Shown here in pieces: positions 45,180 to 55,989 of a stretch of DNA of 64,000 bases (position 1 is the stretch's first letter; every line of letters starts with the position of its first letter). The notes beneath the pieces were generated by a model, which was not told the origin of the DNA, did not search any database, and saw only the letters and a program-made list of their open reading frames with translations. Location of the stretch: contig WPIO01000118.1 in assembly GCA_009760855.2 (NCBI GenBank), forward strand, positions 1,184,513 through 1,248,512, given 5' to 3'. The translations under genes and the position numbers were made by a program. The stretch comes from Cristatella mucedo (lineage: Eukaryota > Bryozoa > Phylactolaemata > Cristatellidae).

Positions 45180-46660
45180 TATCTTTTAGAAGTATCTGAC
45201 TAGTTAAAGTTGCAATGGAAAGGCACCTAGAAAATCATCACAAGTTTAACTTTATTTCTTACTTCTTTTTAAAATAATCTTGACTGACCTGGATTTATTG
45301 TCTAGCTCAACTGAAAATTCTCATGTAAAAAATTTAACGTAAAGCTCTTTCTACCAATACAAGCAAAGTTGGTCGGAGTTACGTTTTTTTGCTACTATCA
45401 GCCACTTGACTAGGGTCCGCTTTTTAATATTAAATTGGTTTACCAGAACACTTGAATAGCTTGCAAGTATGGCGTATTGATGACTCAGTAGCTAATATAT
45501 AGATTCTTTCGCAGCCTCTGTGGGTCATTTCTGTCTGAGCGAACAAGTTTGTCAAACAATGTGGTGTTTGCTATTATGCTTCTTTTTAATCTAGCTGTAA
45601 TTCGTAAGCTTTGCTAAGTGACTTCAAACTGGTAAGCATGAGCTAAAAATATTTTGTACGAGCTATAATTAATATATTTTATATAATATAATATTAAATA
45701 ATATAATGTAATATATAATACATAATATATACTATAACAAATCTATATCGAATATAAATTAATGTATTACCCTTCACCCTCAACAAGAATAATTTTGACG
45801 CTTTCTAATCATTTCAATTTATATTTATCTCTTCTGAGGAAGCGAGACCTCATGGTTCGTAGTAAGATGCACAAAAATCACCTCGCCTAATAATATTATT
45901 GGGAATACTCACCATGTTAGAACCCGTGAACATGTAAGGGACAAATAATATTAACATAACAGTGAAAAAATGTACATCCTAGTAGGTTTTTAATGTCTTC
46001 AAGCAAGGTAAATTAAATAAGATGTATGTCGGAATACATGTCCCGGCTGTTTAAGTGTACGACCTATAGGAACGGTTTCAAAATTACTTTTATTTTTAGC
46101 TAGAGGAAGAAGACTTCGGTATTAAATTGGGTCGTTTACTAGTCTACTAGCCTTACGATCCTGAATAAAAAGTAGCTTACCTACACAGGTTAGGGCAGTT
46201 CATTGGACCTGGAAGTAAATGAATGAACCTTCTATAAATTTGTTCCTTGTTAGGGAATCAGTGCAGATTCAAAGTGAGTACTGCGACTACAAACCTCCGA
46301 TACAGTTGTGTACCCGCCATAAGAACCTACTTGTCCTAATAAAAAGATCTGTTTTTTTCTGAAATCTGTAGAAGTTGCCTTAGTCGTATTAATAATCAGG
46401 CCATGATGCACTTAAATCCAGCTTTAGCATGCTTCGTGATTATCTTCAAGCCAAGTATGAAACTTCGTTGTTCGGTCTATACAAATAAATAAATAAAAAA
46501 GCCAAGGTCATCGGACGTAATCTTTCTAGTTTCTTTGACTATATCACCAATAAGGAAACGGATTTGTCATGACAGCATTGACTATACAAGCCAGTAAGAC
46601 GAATGGCTTATCGAGGGTTGATTTTTTATAGTTATAGACATCGAAGCATAAATTAATCGG
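45180..46660. other. Intron sequence with an AT-rich tract
   Basis: TATAATATAA-type low complexity at 45668-45765; otherwise no recognised feature. Confidence 0.5.
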
Positions 46661-46664
46661 AAAA

Positions 46665-46725
46665 CTTATATCTCTAAGAGCGCTTTAGCAGGTGCGTTAT
46701 TATTGTCATTATTAGAGGTTATAAT
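46665..46725 (+). mobile_element. LINE B 3'-end remnant
   Basis: CTCTAAGAGCGCTTTAGCAG then GTGCGTTATTATTGTCATTA is the last ~55 bases of B plus tail. Confidence 0.65.
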
Positions 46726-46732
46726 GGATGGG

Positions 46733-46884
46733 CGAAGTGCTAAATTTTCTCAGTTAAGAGAGCTGAAACGTTTCTGCTGAGCAGTTAATATCTATGGAGT
46801 GGGACCTCGTACCATTGGCCTGCAGATTGACTGCCTTATAAATCTTTTTTCTAACTGGCAGGACTTCAGTTTCTGAGTGAAAGA

Positions 46885-46917
<33 letters not shown>

Positions 46918-47640
46918 TACTTGATAAAGCGCCCTCAGAGAACTTAATCTCGTTCTAGGCGCTTTACATTTGCTGCAAAGGGAAGAACTTGTTGGTATAA
47001 GCTTTGTCTAGACTTTAAGGGATTATTTGAAATTCACAAGAGTTTCATCACACCCAGACTTCTTAAAACGTTGTCCTAGCCTAAGCTTAACATGGTACAT
47101 ATGTTTAAGCTTTTTTATAAATTAAAAGGAGTCCTCATGACTGTGAGCGCTTTTTTCAAGTGTACTCTTTAGTGTTATGCTCACTGCAACAGTTAGGGTA
47201 TTAAGCCTGTCTGTCAAGTATGGGTGCAGTTTAAGAATACATACATCATACAAATATTTTAAAAATGTGTCTCGTCCAATGCTTTTTAAGTTACACCGGT
47301 CAAAAACTTGGCATTATCTTTGACGTGCAACAGAGTTAGAACAGTAAACGAGACCTAATGATGATCCTAAAGAGTCACCAGGCCCAGACCAATGTAAGTG
47401 GAACAGTATTTATAAGTAATACCGAGATCTAGTGTATGGCCACCTGTTTATAGGTATGATTAATGATTTGGATCGAAATAAAATTGTCCAGACAGCCATT
47501 AAATAAGTCACCCTGGCTTATGCTTGGGTTATCAGCGTGAATATTGAAATCTCAGGCAATCAGTAACTTTAAGATTTGGTCACTGACTTTTAATTCGTTT
47601 GCTTTTTCTCGTATTTTGTGATGGGACAGCCAAGTACTAT
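46733..47640 (-). mobile_element. LINE A endonuclease-side fragment with nested LINE B
   Basis: It matches the A element at 20.57-21.4 kb (CTTTTCGGCTGAGC-, GGCAGGA-TTCAG-TTTCT, then AGCCTAAGCTTAACA-, CAACAGTTAGGGTATT-AG). It is split at 46886-46986 by a B 3' end. Confidence 0.82.
46887..46986 (-). mobile_element. LINE B 3' end inserted in LINE A
   Basis: A pure (AAT)10 tail (46887-46916), then GTACTTGATAAAGCGCCCTC and TTTACATTTGCTGCAAAGGG. Only ~70 bases of B body, so strongly 5'-truncated; low divergence suggests a recent insertion. Confidence 0.92.
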
Positions 47641-49120
47641 TAAGTTTAGTAAATACAGCTGTATTTATGCTTTACTCGCTTCTAGCCGTTGATCGCATTA
47701 AATTCTCCGATCGCTTGTGGTCTATGCAGTGCTAACGCCCATTCTGTAATGGTAGCAAACTATCTCAAACTGAAAGAAGGTACTATTAACAAAAAGGTAC
47801 AGCCTAACTAATATCGACGAGGAAACTCTTAAGTTGGACACTCAATGTCAGATCAGTCTTCAGATCTTCCATTCCATCAGCCCAAACTCCTTGTCCTGGT
47901 TTATTGACCACACTAAGCTGAATGACGATCAGACGGAAAAGCTACGCTTAGGGTAAATCAAGCTTGCAGGTTAGTTACCCAACGTTTCCATCAATTTCAT
48001 ACTTTCCCCAACATTCAGATGGATTACAAAAGAAAATAAGTGATGTTAGCTAAAAATTGACTGCTGCAAGGGAAAAGTGGCTGCTACTAGTGCCCGAAGC
48101 GACATTTAGACTCACAGAACGTATGACCTTTTAGGCCTATCTACTGACAGTCATGAATTTAAAGAGATAAGTGAAAAGAATGAATTAACCCCCACCATCC
48201 GGTAATGCGAGAACTCATTCGAGACATCTGAATCATTTGATTTAATTGTTGATAAGACTTTGGATTGGAAGATCGGATTTCATACAACGGTTTTTTCAAC
48301 TAAATGATAGCAGAGCCACATTTCGAAAATCAGGTATTACTTTGCAATAATTACTTCGAAACTGCTTCACTTATTTTATAAGTCATTACATGATTAATAC
48401 AATTCTAAGCATTCCAGAATTCTCACCAGAGCCCTTAAATATCTACCAATGATGAACAATAGTGAACTCCAAGTTAACCTACGACGAAACTTCTACTAAA
48501 TGCTAACCACTTTGGAAAAAACATAACCGGCTCCTCATAAACTGATATTCCCCGTCAATTTCCTTAGCTCAGTATACTATTTACTTCATATGGTTGATGC
48601 AACTTAACTAGCAGACCAATTGACCGTCTTGAGTTTAGTTTCTGCTCACTATACGGTATATTTTCATTTCAATATTAAATGTACGTAACCTAAACCTTCG
48701 GGTTATTTAAATATTCCGATCAATGTAGCATACATCAGGTGGCCGAACTGGCTTTACTAATACTTCTATAAATTTTTAATTTAATACACATCTCCTTCCC
48801 TTTGTATGACTTTTTTGTGGAGATCAACAGGTCAGAAAATGCCTCTCAGAGAATAGAAATAAACTTAAATTAAGTTAACTTTAAGGTGCTTTTGAAGGCA
48901 AAAATTGTAAGTATGTTAATAGAAAAAGGAGAGAATACATCAAAGTGCTTTGCTTATCAATTGCTCCTCAAGATGACAGATCTTAATCAGTTTCACAGTA
49001 GACTCGGCTAAAAATTGTGTGGTAGTTGCCAAAGCTGTTAATAAACCGTTCATCGTATGCCTGGTTTATGCTCAAAAGTCCCTATTTGTGGTTATACATG
49101 TCAACTGCTACCCTAATGGG
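47640..49120. other. Intron sequence with a small LINE B relic
   Basis: GGTAGCAAACTATCTCAAAC-TGAAAG at 47750-47790 resembles the B palm-domain codons. The rest is unassigned AT-rich DNA. Confidence 0.45.
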
Positions 49121-49220
49121 AATTGTACGGAGAAATGACGCAAATAGTTTTCACTGATATCATCAATTATGAATGGGTAAGGCAAAGTAATAGCTATTTT
49201 ATTTTCGTTGTTTCCATTAG

Positions 49221-49300
49221 AGAAGAACGAATGTCTGCAACTGAAGAAAAAGCCGCAGGTGCAACTGCACGATTCTTGCTTCTACTCCTACAGATATTAG
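49221..49300 (+). CDS. UBR-like exon 11
   Basis: The acceptor is TTTCCATTAG and the donor is GTGAGT; it completes the codon split in exon 10 (CA+A) and leaves in phase 1. It encodes EERMSATEEKAAGATARFLL, then LLLQIL. This corresponds to the UBR2 stretch VVQQNNTLIEEMLYLIIMLV that precedes VGERF. The two-codon-phase bookkeeping works on both sides. Confidence 0.85.
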
Positions 49301-50059
49301 GTGAGTTTCTTAGTTTGAAACGATTTCTATAAATTTTAAAAACTAGGATTCTGAAGCAGGCAGTCGATTAAAACGCTTTTTGTTTGCTAACTTGCATTTC
49401 ATTGAGATTCCTATTGAACTCAGCTGCTATAGGACAAATTGAGTCACTTTTACCTATATTATTAATCTTGGAACAATAATTAGCGATATAAAACATCTGT
49501 ACATAAAATATAAGATTTCACTACTCGCTCACTTCTATTTATAGCTGGTTTTGTCGCATTTCTGATACCAGTTGGCAAGTTACAAGAATTGTTAGAAACT
49601 TTCTTGCTTACCCTTTTTTCAATCATGAAATGTATTTTCCATGTCACCCACCCAGTTAAGAAATAAAGGCTTCCCTTAAATGCCGAAATCCTTTCCTAGC
49701 TTATTTCGCATGTCTTTAAAATAATTAAAATGGTGCGAAATCCCTAATTGGTGCTGCGAGATAGGCAAAAATTCAGGTCACAGGTCAATGGAAATTTCTA
49801 CACATCGATTCTCAATACGTAGTAGAAACTAAATAATTCAGGATTTAAATTTTTTCAATACACATTAGGCAATGATGAATGCAATGCTCAGTGCCACTGA
49901 CGGGAATGGGAGCGAATGCTTAAATAGTTCTTTTGGGGAGCTGTGACATCCTCTGGTGACTCATTCAATGTGTTCTCTCGAGTTTTAAAAATATATAAAA
50001 ACCAGCTTACTAGTTACGAGCAAATCAAGTGAATTTAGAAATAAGAAAAGCAAAAATTT

Positions 50060-51125
50060 AAAATCAATTCTGCCATCATATCTCCTGTTGATCGTGTTCG
50101 AAATATATGTGCCCCTCTCCAAAGTGTAGACCTTTCATTAGACGACTATATCAGCTCCAGTCGCAACGGCATACTTTCAGCTACACAGCACTGCTGCCAT
50201 TTGGCCGTCTTTAGAGGAGGACAATACATCTAAATTGGTCCACCCATGTTTGACGTACTTTCTCGACTTAGGTAACTCACTGTTTACTGGTCCCAAAGCC
50301 TGTGTTCTCATGCACTTACAGCTGGTGCAATTCTTTGCTGCTAAGATAGTCCATCTTGAGATGTAAAGAATAAATAAATAAAATAAATACTGGCTAATTT
50401 AACTGCCTTTTTTTCTATAGCGACAGAAGGGCCTTTACGGCTATCACCAACGCTTGCTGTAGCGAAAAAGGATCGCCCACCGCAGGATTCGAACCCATGA
50501 CCTCGGGGTCGAGGTCGTGAAAATGCTACCACCTTACATAGTGAGCCATTACGGCTCACCGTTGCCACCTTACCCTAAATCGTCGACATGCACAAGCCAA
50601 CAGTCAATCAAGGCATCACTCTCAGGTTTCTGTTATGCACTTTTACGTCTCTTTATTATTTGGCTCCAATCTACCAATCACATTTACTTCCCTACTAAGT
50701 GATGCATCTCACAACCAACATGCTTTTTTGCATATCCTCGTGTACCAACACCATTTGCGTTACTCAAATCTTCTTTAGACCGTGGTTTTAGTTTCTACGT
50801 TCTAAAAGCCTCATACTCACTTCCGACTGACATAAAAGCATATCCGGGCTTGATGAAATCTTAAAACTTACTGAAACGCACCTATTCGTTACCGAATTCA
50901 GTAGGTTAGTCTGATTCGTACTTTAGGTGCTTATGTGCTCTGATACCTAGCATAAAGCCACTAACCATATTTGCACTTTTACCAACTGCATGTTACTTCT
51001 GACCCTGTTCAGCTTGTTTTTATTGAGCTTGATCCAGCACACGGCTCGACGAGGTTTGATTAATTTATCTGAGGAAGCTATACCTATGTATTAATAGGAT
51101 TATTATTGTTCATACCTGGATTATT
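50060..51125 (+). mobile_element. LINE B copy, C-terminal part, split by a SINE
   Basis: Left part 50060-50365 (CATTAGACGACTATATCAG, CTTTCAGCTACACAGCA-, GGTGCAATTCTTTGCTGCTA), right part 50561-51125 starting GTTGCCACCTTACCC and ending in the B 3' region with ATTATTATTGTT. Confidence 0.82.
50369..50560 (-). mobile_element. tRNA-derived SINE inserted in LINE B
   Basis: Minus sense: GGTGAGCCGTAATGGCTCAC, then the B box GGGTTCGAATCC (perfect), GCGGTGGGCGATCC and the (ATTT)n tail at 50369-50389. Almost as intact as the copy at 55.8 kb. Confidence 0.92.
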
Positions 51126-51373
51126 TTTTAACCCTGATTCTTAAAAATAGTACATACGAAGTCAGGAATATTCAAATATGTTTACCTTCTTTAATGGTTC
51201 CCTGAATACGACATTAAAAAGTGCTATTAATAAGGTGCACAATAAAAATTCCCTTATGAGAAAATTAGCCGTGCCTTGCCGAGAGTAGTTATAATCCTGA
51301 AATCATGCATAGCTACTGACACTTGGAAAGTACACAGATTTCATAGTTTCATGGAAAGCAGTTGTGTTTCTAG

Positions 51374-51501
51374 GTGAGAGATACAACCTGGGAATAGCAG
51401 CAAACTTTACTCACCATGAATTACTGAGGCATCAAGTGATTCAAGCTCTTGCAGTTCATCCAATGACCTACAAAAACCAAGGATTTCCTTACTTTTCACG
51501 A
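51374..51501 (+). CDS. UBR-like exon 12 (GERY block)
   Basis: The acceptor is GTGTTTCTAG and the donor is GTAAGT; it enters with two bases completing a glycine codon and leaves in phase 0. It encodes GERYNLGIAANFTHHELLR, then QVIQALAVHPMTYKNQG. It matches the UBR1/2 hallmark GERY/F-x-x-G-(I/V)-x-x-(V/F)-T, then REIIH-x-L-x-(I/V)-x-PM. The arginine-glutamate-isoleucine-isoleucine-histidine of vertebrates is RHQVIQ here. Confidence 0.93.
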
Positions 51502-51659
51502 GTAAGTAGAGCTACTTATGTTATATTGCATAAATAAGATTATTTACCAATAAGTTTAGAACCAGAGTTGAACTGCCAATTGAGTCTTCTAGAAACTTCT
51601 TTCGACTCAATCATAATTTCATTTCCATGCTATAGTATCTTTACAATTGGTAAATACAG

Positions 51660-51806
51660 GTAAACTTCCCGGCTATTAATAAAGTCATCGGTGAAGTATC
51701 AAATCTTCGGCTGTCAGAAGAAGAAAAGATTATTGAATTAAAGCCCAGTCTATATTGCGAAGTAAATCCTATTTGGTTCGGCTACAAGAAAGTACATTTG
51801 GATCAC
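51660..51806 (+). CDS. UBR-like exon 13
   Basis: The acceptor is AAATACAG and the donor is GTAAGC; 49 codons, phase 0 at both ends. It encodes VNFPAINKVIGEVSNLRLSE, then IELKPSLYCEVNPIWFGYKK. It matches the family stretch ETGLENVINKVATFKKPG...GVYELKDES...FNMYFYHYSK, keeping the I-x-x-V-x-x-F/L, YELK/IELK and final aromatic-lysine pattern. Confidence 0.9.
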
Positions 51807-52214
51807 GTAAGCTCTCGTACTCTACATGTATAAAGTTGTAAACACAGCCAAAGATGCTATCAAATGTTTTATTACCATTTACGCGTTCCCCCATATTTTT
51901 TGTAGTGTTAATTGTTATTGTTTTGTCCGAGCTGATATGCATACTTAGCGATTCTTTGGTACCACAATAAGCACACGGAAGCCAGTCATCGGCTCATTAG
52001 GCGGTAGTGCAAGTTATTTGTGTCTACAGTAAATCCTTATTGTATTCGATAGATGTTGGTACGAAGTATTTACGTTTTTCGAAAAAAAAATTCCAGTCAC
52101 ACAAGAATACTTAAAAGCGCCGTCTTGTTTAAATAACTTACTTAGTTGACAAGTAGTTCCCATGCACGCAAAGCAGGCAGGAAATAAGTTATTAAGCAAG
52201 CAACTTCTACAACC

Positions 52215-52302
52215 CGCGCTTCCTTTACTGCAAATTTAAAGTTCCCTATAAATAGATCGAGATATCTGAGGTGATATGGCTAAGGTATTAATATTATTAT
52301 AA
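52215..52302 (+). mobile_element. LINE B 3'-end remnant
   Basis: GCGCTTCCTTTACTGCAAAT, AAAGTTCCCTATAAATAGAT and ATTAATATTATTAT follow the last ~85 bases of B. Confidence 0.6.
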
Positions 52303-52385
52303 AAGATTTTTCTTGATAATGAAAATATACCATTTTTACCATAAATTACCGCATTTAAATGTTTTTGAAGAATCTTTATTTACAG

Positions 52386-52494
52386 AAAGCCTGCATGAGT
52401 GTGCATACGAACTTGCTTGCAATGTAAAACGTCGGGGTGGTCAATTTTTTTTAATGAGGATTCTGAAGCCAGTCAAATATTCTCTGGCTGCCCT
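52386..52494 (+). other. Pseudo-exon candidate with good splice sites
   Basis: This 109-base stretch lies between exons 13 and 14. It is bounded by TATTTACAG and a consensus donor GTAAGT. Exon 13 ends and exon 14 begins in phase 0, while 109 is not a multiple of three. Inclusion would read AAA GCC TGC and reach a TAA after 13 codons. It is therefore not part of the productive message; it could be a poison exon or chance. A longer open frame in another phase (52313-52498) crosses it. Confidence 0.3.
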
Positions 52495-52499
52495 GTAAG

Positions 52500-53550
52500 T
52501 AGGCTAAAAAGGCTAATCAATAAATTATCATTAAAATAAATTCTAATTAGTGTAACTTATTATTAGTTCTTTCTTCAAACTTTTCTAATCGCCTATTTTT
52601 TTCTAATAGAGGTCTATCTAGATCGCTGCTTTAGCCACATTCTGGGGCACTTGTCTACACATTCTTAGCACTACATATTCCACTGTGATACATTTCGTTG
52701 TTAGCTAGTTATAGCAATTTACCGCAAACTTGATAGAGATCCAAAAATGTACTAGTTCGAGATCTATACTTATGCAGCAGTAATTTATTTTTATTTTATT
52801 GAAACTGTTACACCAATAGTTATTGCTAAGAATCTCCTTGGAATACAGATTAGTCAAATCGTGTTTCCTCATGCAAAGATTTTAATCTGATCTTATTATC
52901 CGTATAATCACTATAATTACATTTTTCACAATTATACAGCTGAATTGTTCCAGCGGTTTAGACGCTCGCCCACCCGAGGTCTTGCTGATGTCAGAGGCTC
53001 GGGCCATGCGACATTTGTGAAGCACCTGATTTGAGATTAAGTTCACTTGGGGTGCCATGCAAATGAATTATACTATACAATTATTAAATCAATATCACAA
53101 AAGAATTGTTGTTGGATAAAATGGGTTCATAAATATATTTTTTTAAAGAGATACATCTGCTTCTACAAGCACTGGATGGGAATTTTCAAGCTCAACTTAT
53201 ATTTGTCCCAGGTTCACATTTACAATTAAGATATTTACGTGCAAGACTGAGTTGTCCATCCCTCCATATGAGTTTACTAATAACGACCCAATCCTTATCA
53301 TCAACAGCAATCGATAATTGTAATGCAATATAAAGCAATTTACACCTCAGGTGCCCATATAATTTGATTCCTATATCTTCTACGTTTCAAGAATCACGAG
53401 GTTTCACGTTTTTTAATTCGAAGCAAATACTTAAAGTAAAATGCGTAGCTAATGCTTGCGGATGAACTAACTTTAATTTTGTGTGATTTTCACTGGGTAA
53501 GGCAATTTCAAAAACCATTTAATTTGTACAATTAAAATTCCATGGAAACT
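52500..53550. other. Intron sequence, no gene
   Basis: AT-rich. A GC-richer 60-base patch at 52945-53005 (CGGTTTAGACGCTCGCCCAC) has a tRNA-like flavour but no clear boxes. Confidence 0.45.
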
Positions 53551-53557
53551 ACTTTAG

Positions 53558-53776
53558 ATCCGAGAGATGCAACGACAAAGTATGGAGAAAGCGAAATTGA
53601 ACTGGGCTGGGGAAAGATTTCCACTAGCCGTGCCTCAACCACCGATGTTCAACAACAACCTTTCTAAAGTTGTACGGCTACTTTACAGCGAAGTTATGTT
53701 GTTCGTAATGAAACACGTTTTAGCCAGGCAACTTAATGCTCCCAAGTCACCTCAAAATGAAGACAATTGCAGTAAG
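53558..53776 (+). CDS. UBR-like exon 14
   Basis: The acceptor is ACTACTTTAG and the donor is GTAAAG; 73 codons, phase 0 at both ends. It encodes IREMQRQSMEKAKLNWAGER, then PLAVPQPPMFNNNLSKVVRL and MLFVMKHVLARQL. It matches the UBR2 stretch AEEAQRKLKRQNREDTALPP...PPFCPLFASLVNILQSDVML and CIMGTILQWA. The proline-rich turn followed by F-x-x-x-hydrophobic-x-x-(V/I) is conserved. Confidence 0.9.
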
Positions 53777-53880
53777 GTAAAGGCTGGTGCCTCATGAAAA
53801 TAAGACATACACTACCTTTCTCATTCATCAAAAGACCTATGCCTCCCAACAAGACATATAATTTAATAGTTTACGTGCAG

Positions 53881-53974
53881 GTTCTTCAACTCATAGTGCT
53901 AGCACTTCACGAAGACAAAAGAAGGTTTCTAGAAGGTGACGATTCACTGGAGTTCATTAGTATTGCAACCGTTG
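53881..53974 (+). CDS. UBR-like exon 15
   Basis: The acceptor is TTACGTGCAG and the donor is GTATGT; it enters in phase 0 and leaves in phase 1. It encodes VLQLIVLALHEDKRRFLEGD, then SLEFISIATV. It matches the UBR2 segment MLQRVLHLIGMALQEEKQHL and the loop after it; the LQ...ALxE(D/E)K core is clear. The intron before it is 104 bp. Confidence 0.9.
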
Positions 53975-54063
53975 GTATGTTTGCCTTTTAATACGAGAGG
54001 CGAACCGTTTAACTTTCGCGTTTTATCAGAAGTTTTAGCAATTGACGGCGCAATATTTTTTAG

Positions 54064-54290
54064 GAGAAGATGCTAGTCTAATACAAAAGCTGAATGCGAT
54101 AGTTGAGCCACCATCTATTGAAGACGAACTGACACGTGAGCTAGCTCACTGGGTGCTACGCTATTTGATTGCCATTCAAAATATGAAAACTACTTCTGTC
54201 TACAAAGAGCCGATACCTTGGTCATTCAGTGAAGAAGTTCAAAAAAAAGCTGAACTTCTGCAAGTTTCTGCAGAGAACATAAAAAACGTG
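54064..54290 (+). CDS. UBR-like exon 16
   Basis: The acceptor is ATATTTTTTAG and the donor is GTAAGC; it completes a glycine codon and leaves in phase 0. It encodes DASLIQKLNAIVEPPSIEDE, then LAHWVLRYLIAIQNMKTTSV and EEVQKKAELLQVSAENIKNV. It matches the UBR2 stretch SILAMLETLQNAPYLEVHKD, MIRWILKTFNAVKKMRESS, keeping the L-x-x-L and (M/A)-x-W-(I/V)-L patterns. The second half is variable. Confidence 0.88.
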
Positions 54291-54934
54291 GTAAGCGACG
54301 TAAAGAATTATTTTTCTTGGAATATACATAATTTAACTACAAGATTGAATCATTACATGCAATCTGCAATTAACTGTAATCGAGATTATAGCTATATACT
54401 CTTCCGAAAAGAGTAAACAAGTTGAATGTACAGGCTGCTCTAAGAAATGGTTTGTCAAATCGTCATGCAATTTTATAATTTCGTATTATGCTTAGCAAAA
54501 AATTAGAGGATCATTCATATATATGGATCTGTTCAACTTGCAAACGGCGGAAATGAAAAAAGTGTCGTTTGGTCATTTTACCAGGGAGAAAATAGGGAAG
54601 TGTCCCACTGGCCAGTAAAAACTCATTCTGACATCATAGTCCAGCCATTTAGTGAAAAAAATAAAGCATACATGGTTTATTTAGTATACATCTTATAACG
54701 ATAACCGGTTTAAGGACATTAGTTCCTAGCTATATCCGAAGGATTCATTGTTCAATACACAGCAGATTTATATCAGTTTTTGTACACCTTTAACTGTGTG
54801 AGCTTGTTCAGTTAAAATGTAATCGCACCAAAAAGCTTTCATCTAACGACCTATCCATATGTATACTATTTGCACTAAATACTCAATTCTCATCAAATAA
54901 CTATCTCATTTTACGTAATGTAATGTAATGTATC

Positions 54935-55172
54935 TCCTTCAGTAACTCCACAAAGTCATAAAGACCATGTGGGTGTTACGCAGGAGAGTTTTGTATAGCT
55001 TACTCACAGCCTAAGGAGCTTTCGGTACGCATTCGGTAGCCAACAGACTTCGTCTCATGCAACAAAGAGAAAGTGGGAAGCATAGCAGAGTCAGGAGAGC
55101 AGTTAAGGTAGTGAGTAGCATGGAAGTAGCAATTCAGGACCGTTGAAAAAGATGTGCCATAGTCGGCAGTTG
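54935..55172 (-). mobile_element. LINE A 3'-end fragment
   Basis: Minus sense ends GAGATACATTACATTACATT, i.e. an (ACATT)n tail, preceded by the family 3' region and C-terminal codons. It lies between UBR exons 16 and 17. Confidence 0.9.
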
Positions 55173-55521
55173 GAGAGTACGTATATTCATCCTTCTCGCA
55201 ATTGGAAATTTTACTAAGAATGAGTTCAGTTGAAAACCAATCAAACAAATGACAAGATGTTTTTGAATACTGGCATACAAAAATATGTGATTTTTTTATA
55301 TTAGCAATTAAACAAATAATAAAATATCCGACATGATGTAAATGTTAAGATATTCAGCATTAATGGAATTAAAATTAATTACCAGAGAGAAAGCTTGTTT
55401 TTACTATAACTAGAGCATTTCTGTTATATACTTAGATTAACACTCAAATAGGGTGTCCAAACAGATGGAATAGGAATCATACAGTTTTTGTAAATTTATT
55501 TCACTTCTTTTTTAATTTCAG

Positions 55522-55607
55522 AAACAACTGCATGTCAAGAACTCTATTTCAAAAATTAAAGAAAGGAGTGCCAAACTCTTAAAAGAGAAATTTGGAGAGG
55601 ATCTGGT
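55522..55607 (+). CDS. UBR-like exon 17 (helix before the RING)
   Basis: The acceptor is TTTAATTTCAG and the donor is GTGAGT; it enters in phase 0 and leaves in phase 2. It encodes KQLHVKNSISKIKERSAKLL, then KEKFGEDL. By position it is the basic helix RKRKAEIARLRREKIMAQMS of UBR2, which in yeast Ubr1 contacts the E2 Ubc2/Rad6 ahead of the RING. Basic amphipathic character is kept; identity is low. The following intron is about 8 kb. Confidence 0.8.
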
Positions 55608-55788
55608 GTGAGTTTTCTGCCATTGCTGTGACATGTGTACTGAAATGCAAAGTTGAATTCCTGACATATAAAATAAGTCTTCCTTTATTGATTTTGCTCT
55701 ATTTTTGCTCAATAATGTTACTTGTATTTAGTTAGTATTTGTTGCTTCTTTTCTTTTTAGCCAGATATCAATCACTTGCTTGATAATT

Positions 55789-55973
55789 GGTGAGCCGTAA
55801 TGGCTCACTAGGTAAGGTGGTTGCATTTCTGCGACCTCAGCCCGAGGTTATGGGTTCGAATCCTGCGGCGGGCGATCCTTTATTGCCACTGCAAACGCTG
55901 GTGGTAGCTGCAAAGGCTCTTCTGACGCTCTACAAAAAGAGATTTGTAAATGAGCTAGAATTTATTTATTTAT
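55789..55973 (+). mobile_element. tRNA-derived SINE, best copy
   Basis: A box TGGCTCACTAGG at 55801-55812 and B box GGTTCGAATCC at 55853-55863 form an RNA polymerase III promoter. The body has GCGATCCTTTATTGCC, AAACGCTGGTGGTAGCTG and GGCTCTTCTGACGCTCTAC. The tail is (ATTT)n at 55961-55973. It is a retrotransposed element, not a tRNA gene. Confidence 0.93.
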
Positions 55974-55989
55974 AATCAGAGAAGGAGAG

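Noticed and set aside
52313-52498. 61-codon open frame as a UBR exon
   Set aside because: Exons 13 and 14 join directly in phase 0 and match the family without a gap; this frame would break the reading phase.
55789-55863. A possible tRNA gene with A and B boxes
   Set aside because: The same unit recurs at several sites with a long 3' body and (ATTT)n tail; no cloverleaf is complete. It is a SINE.
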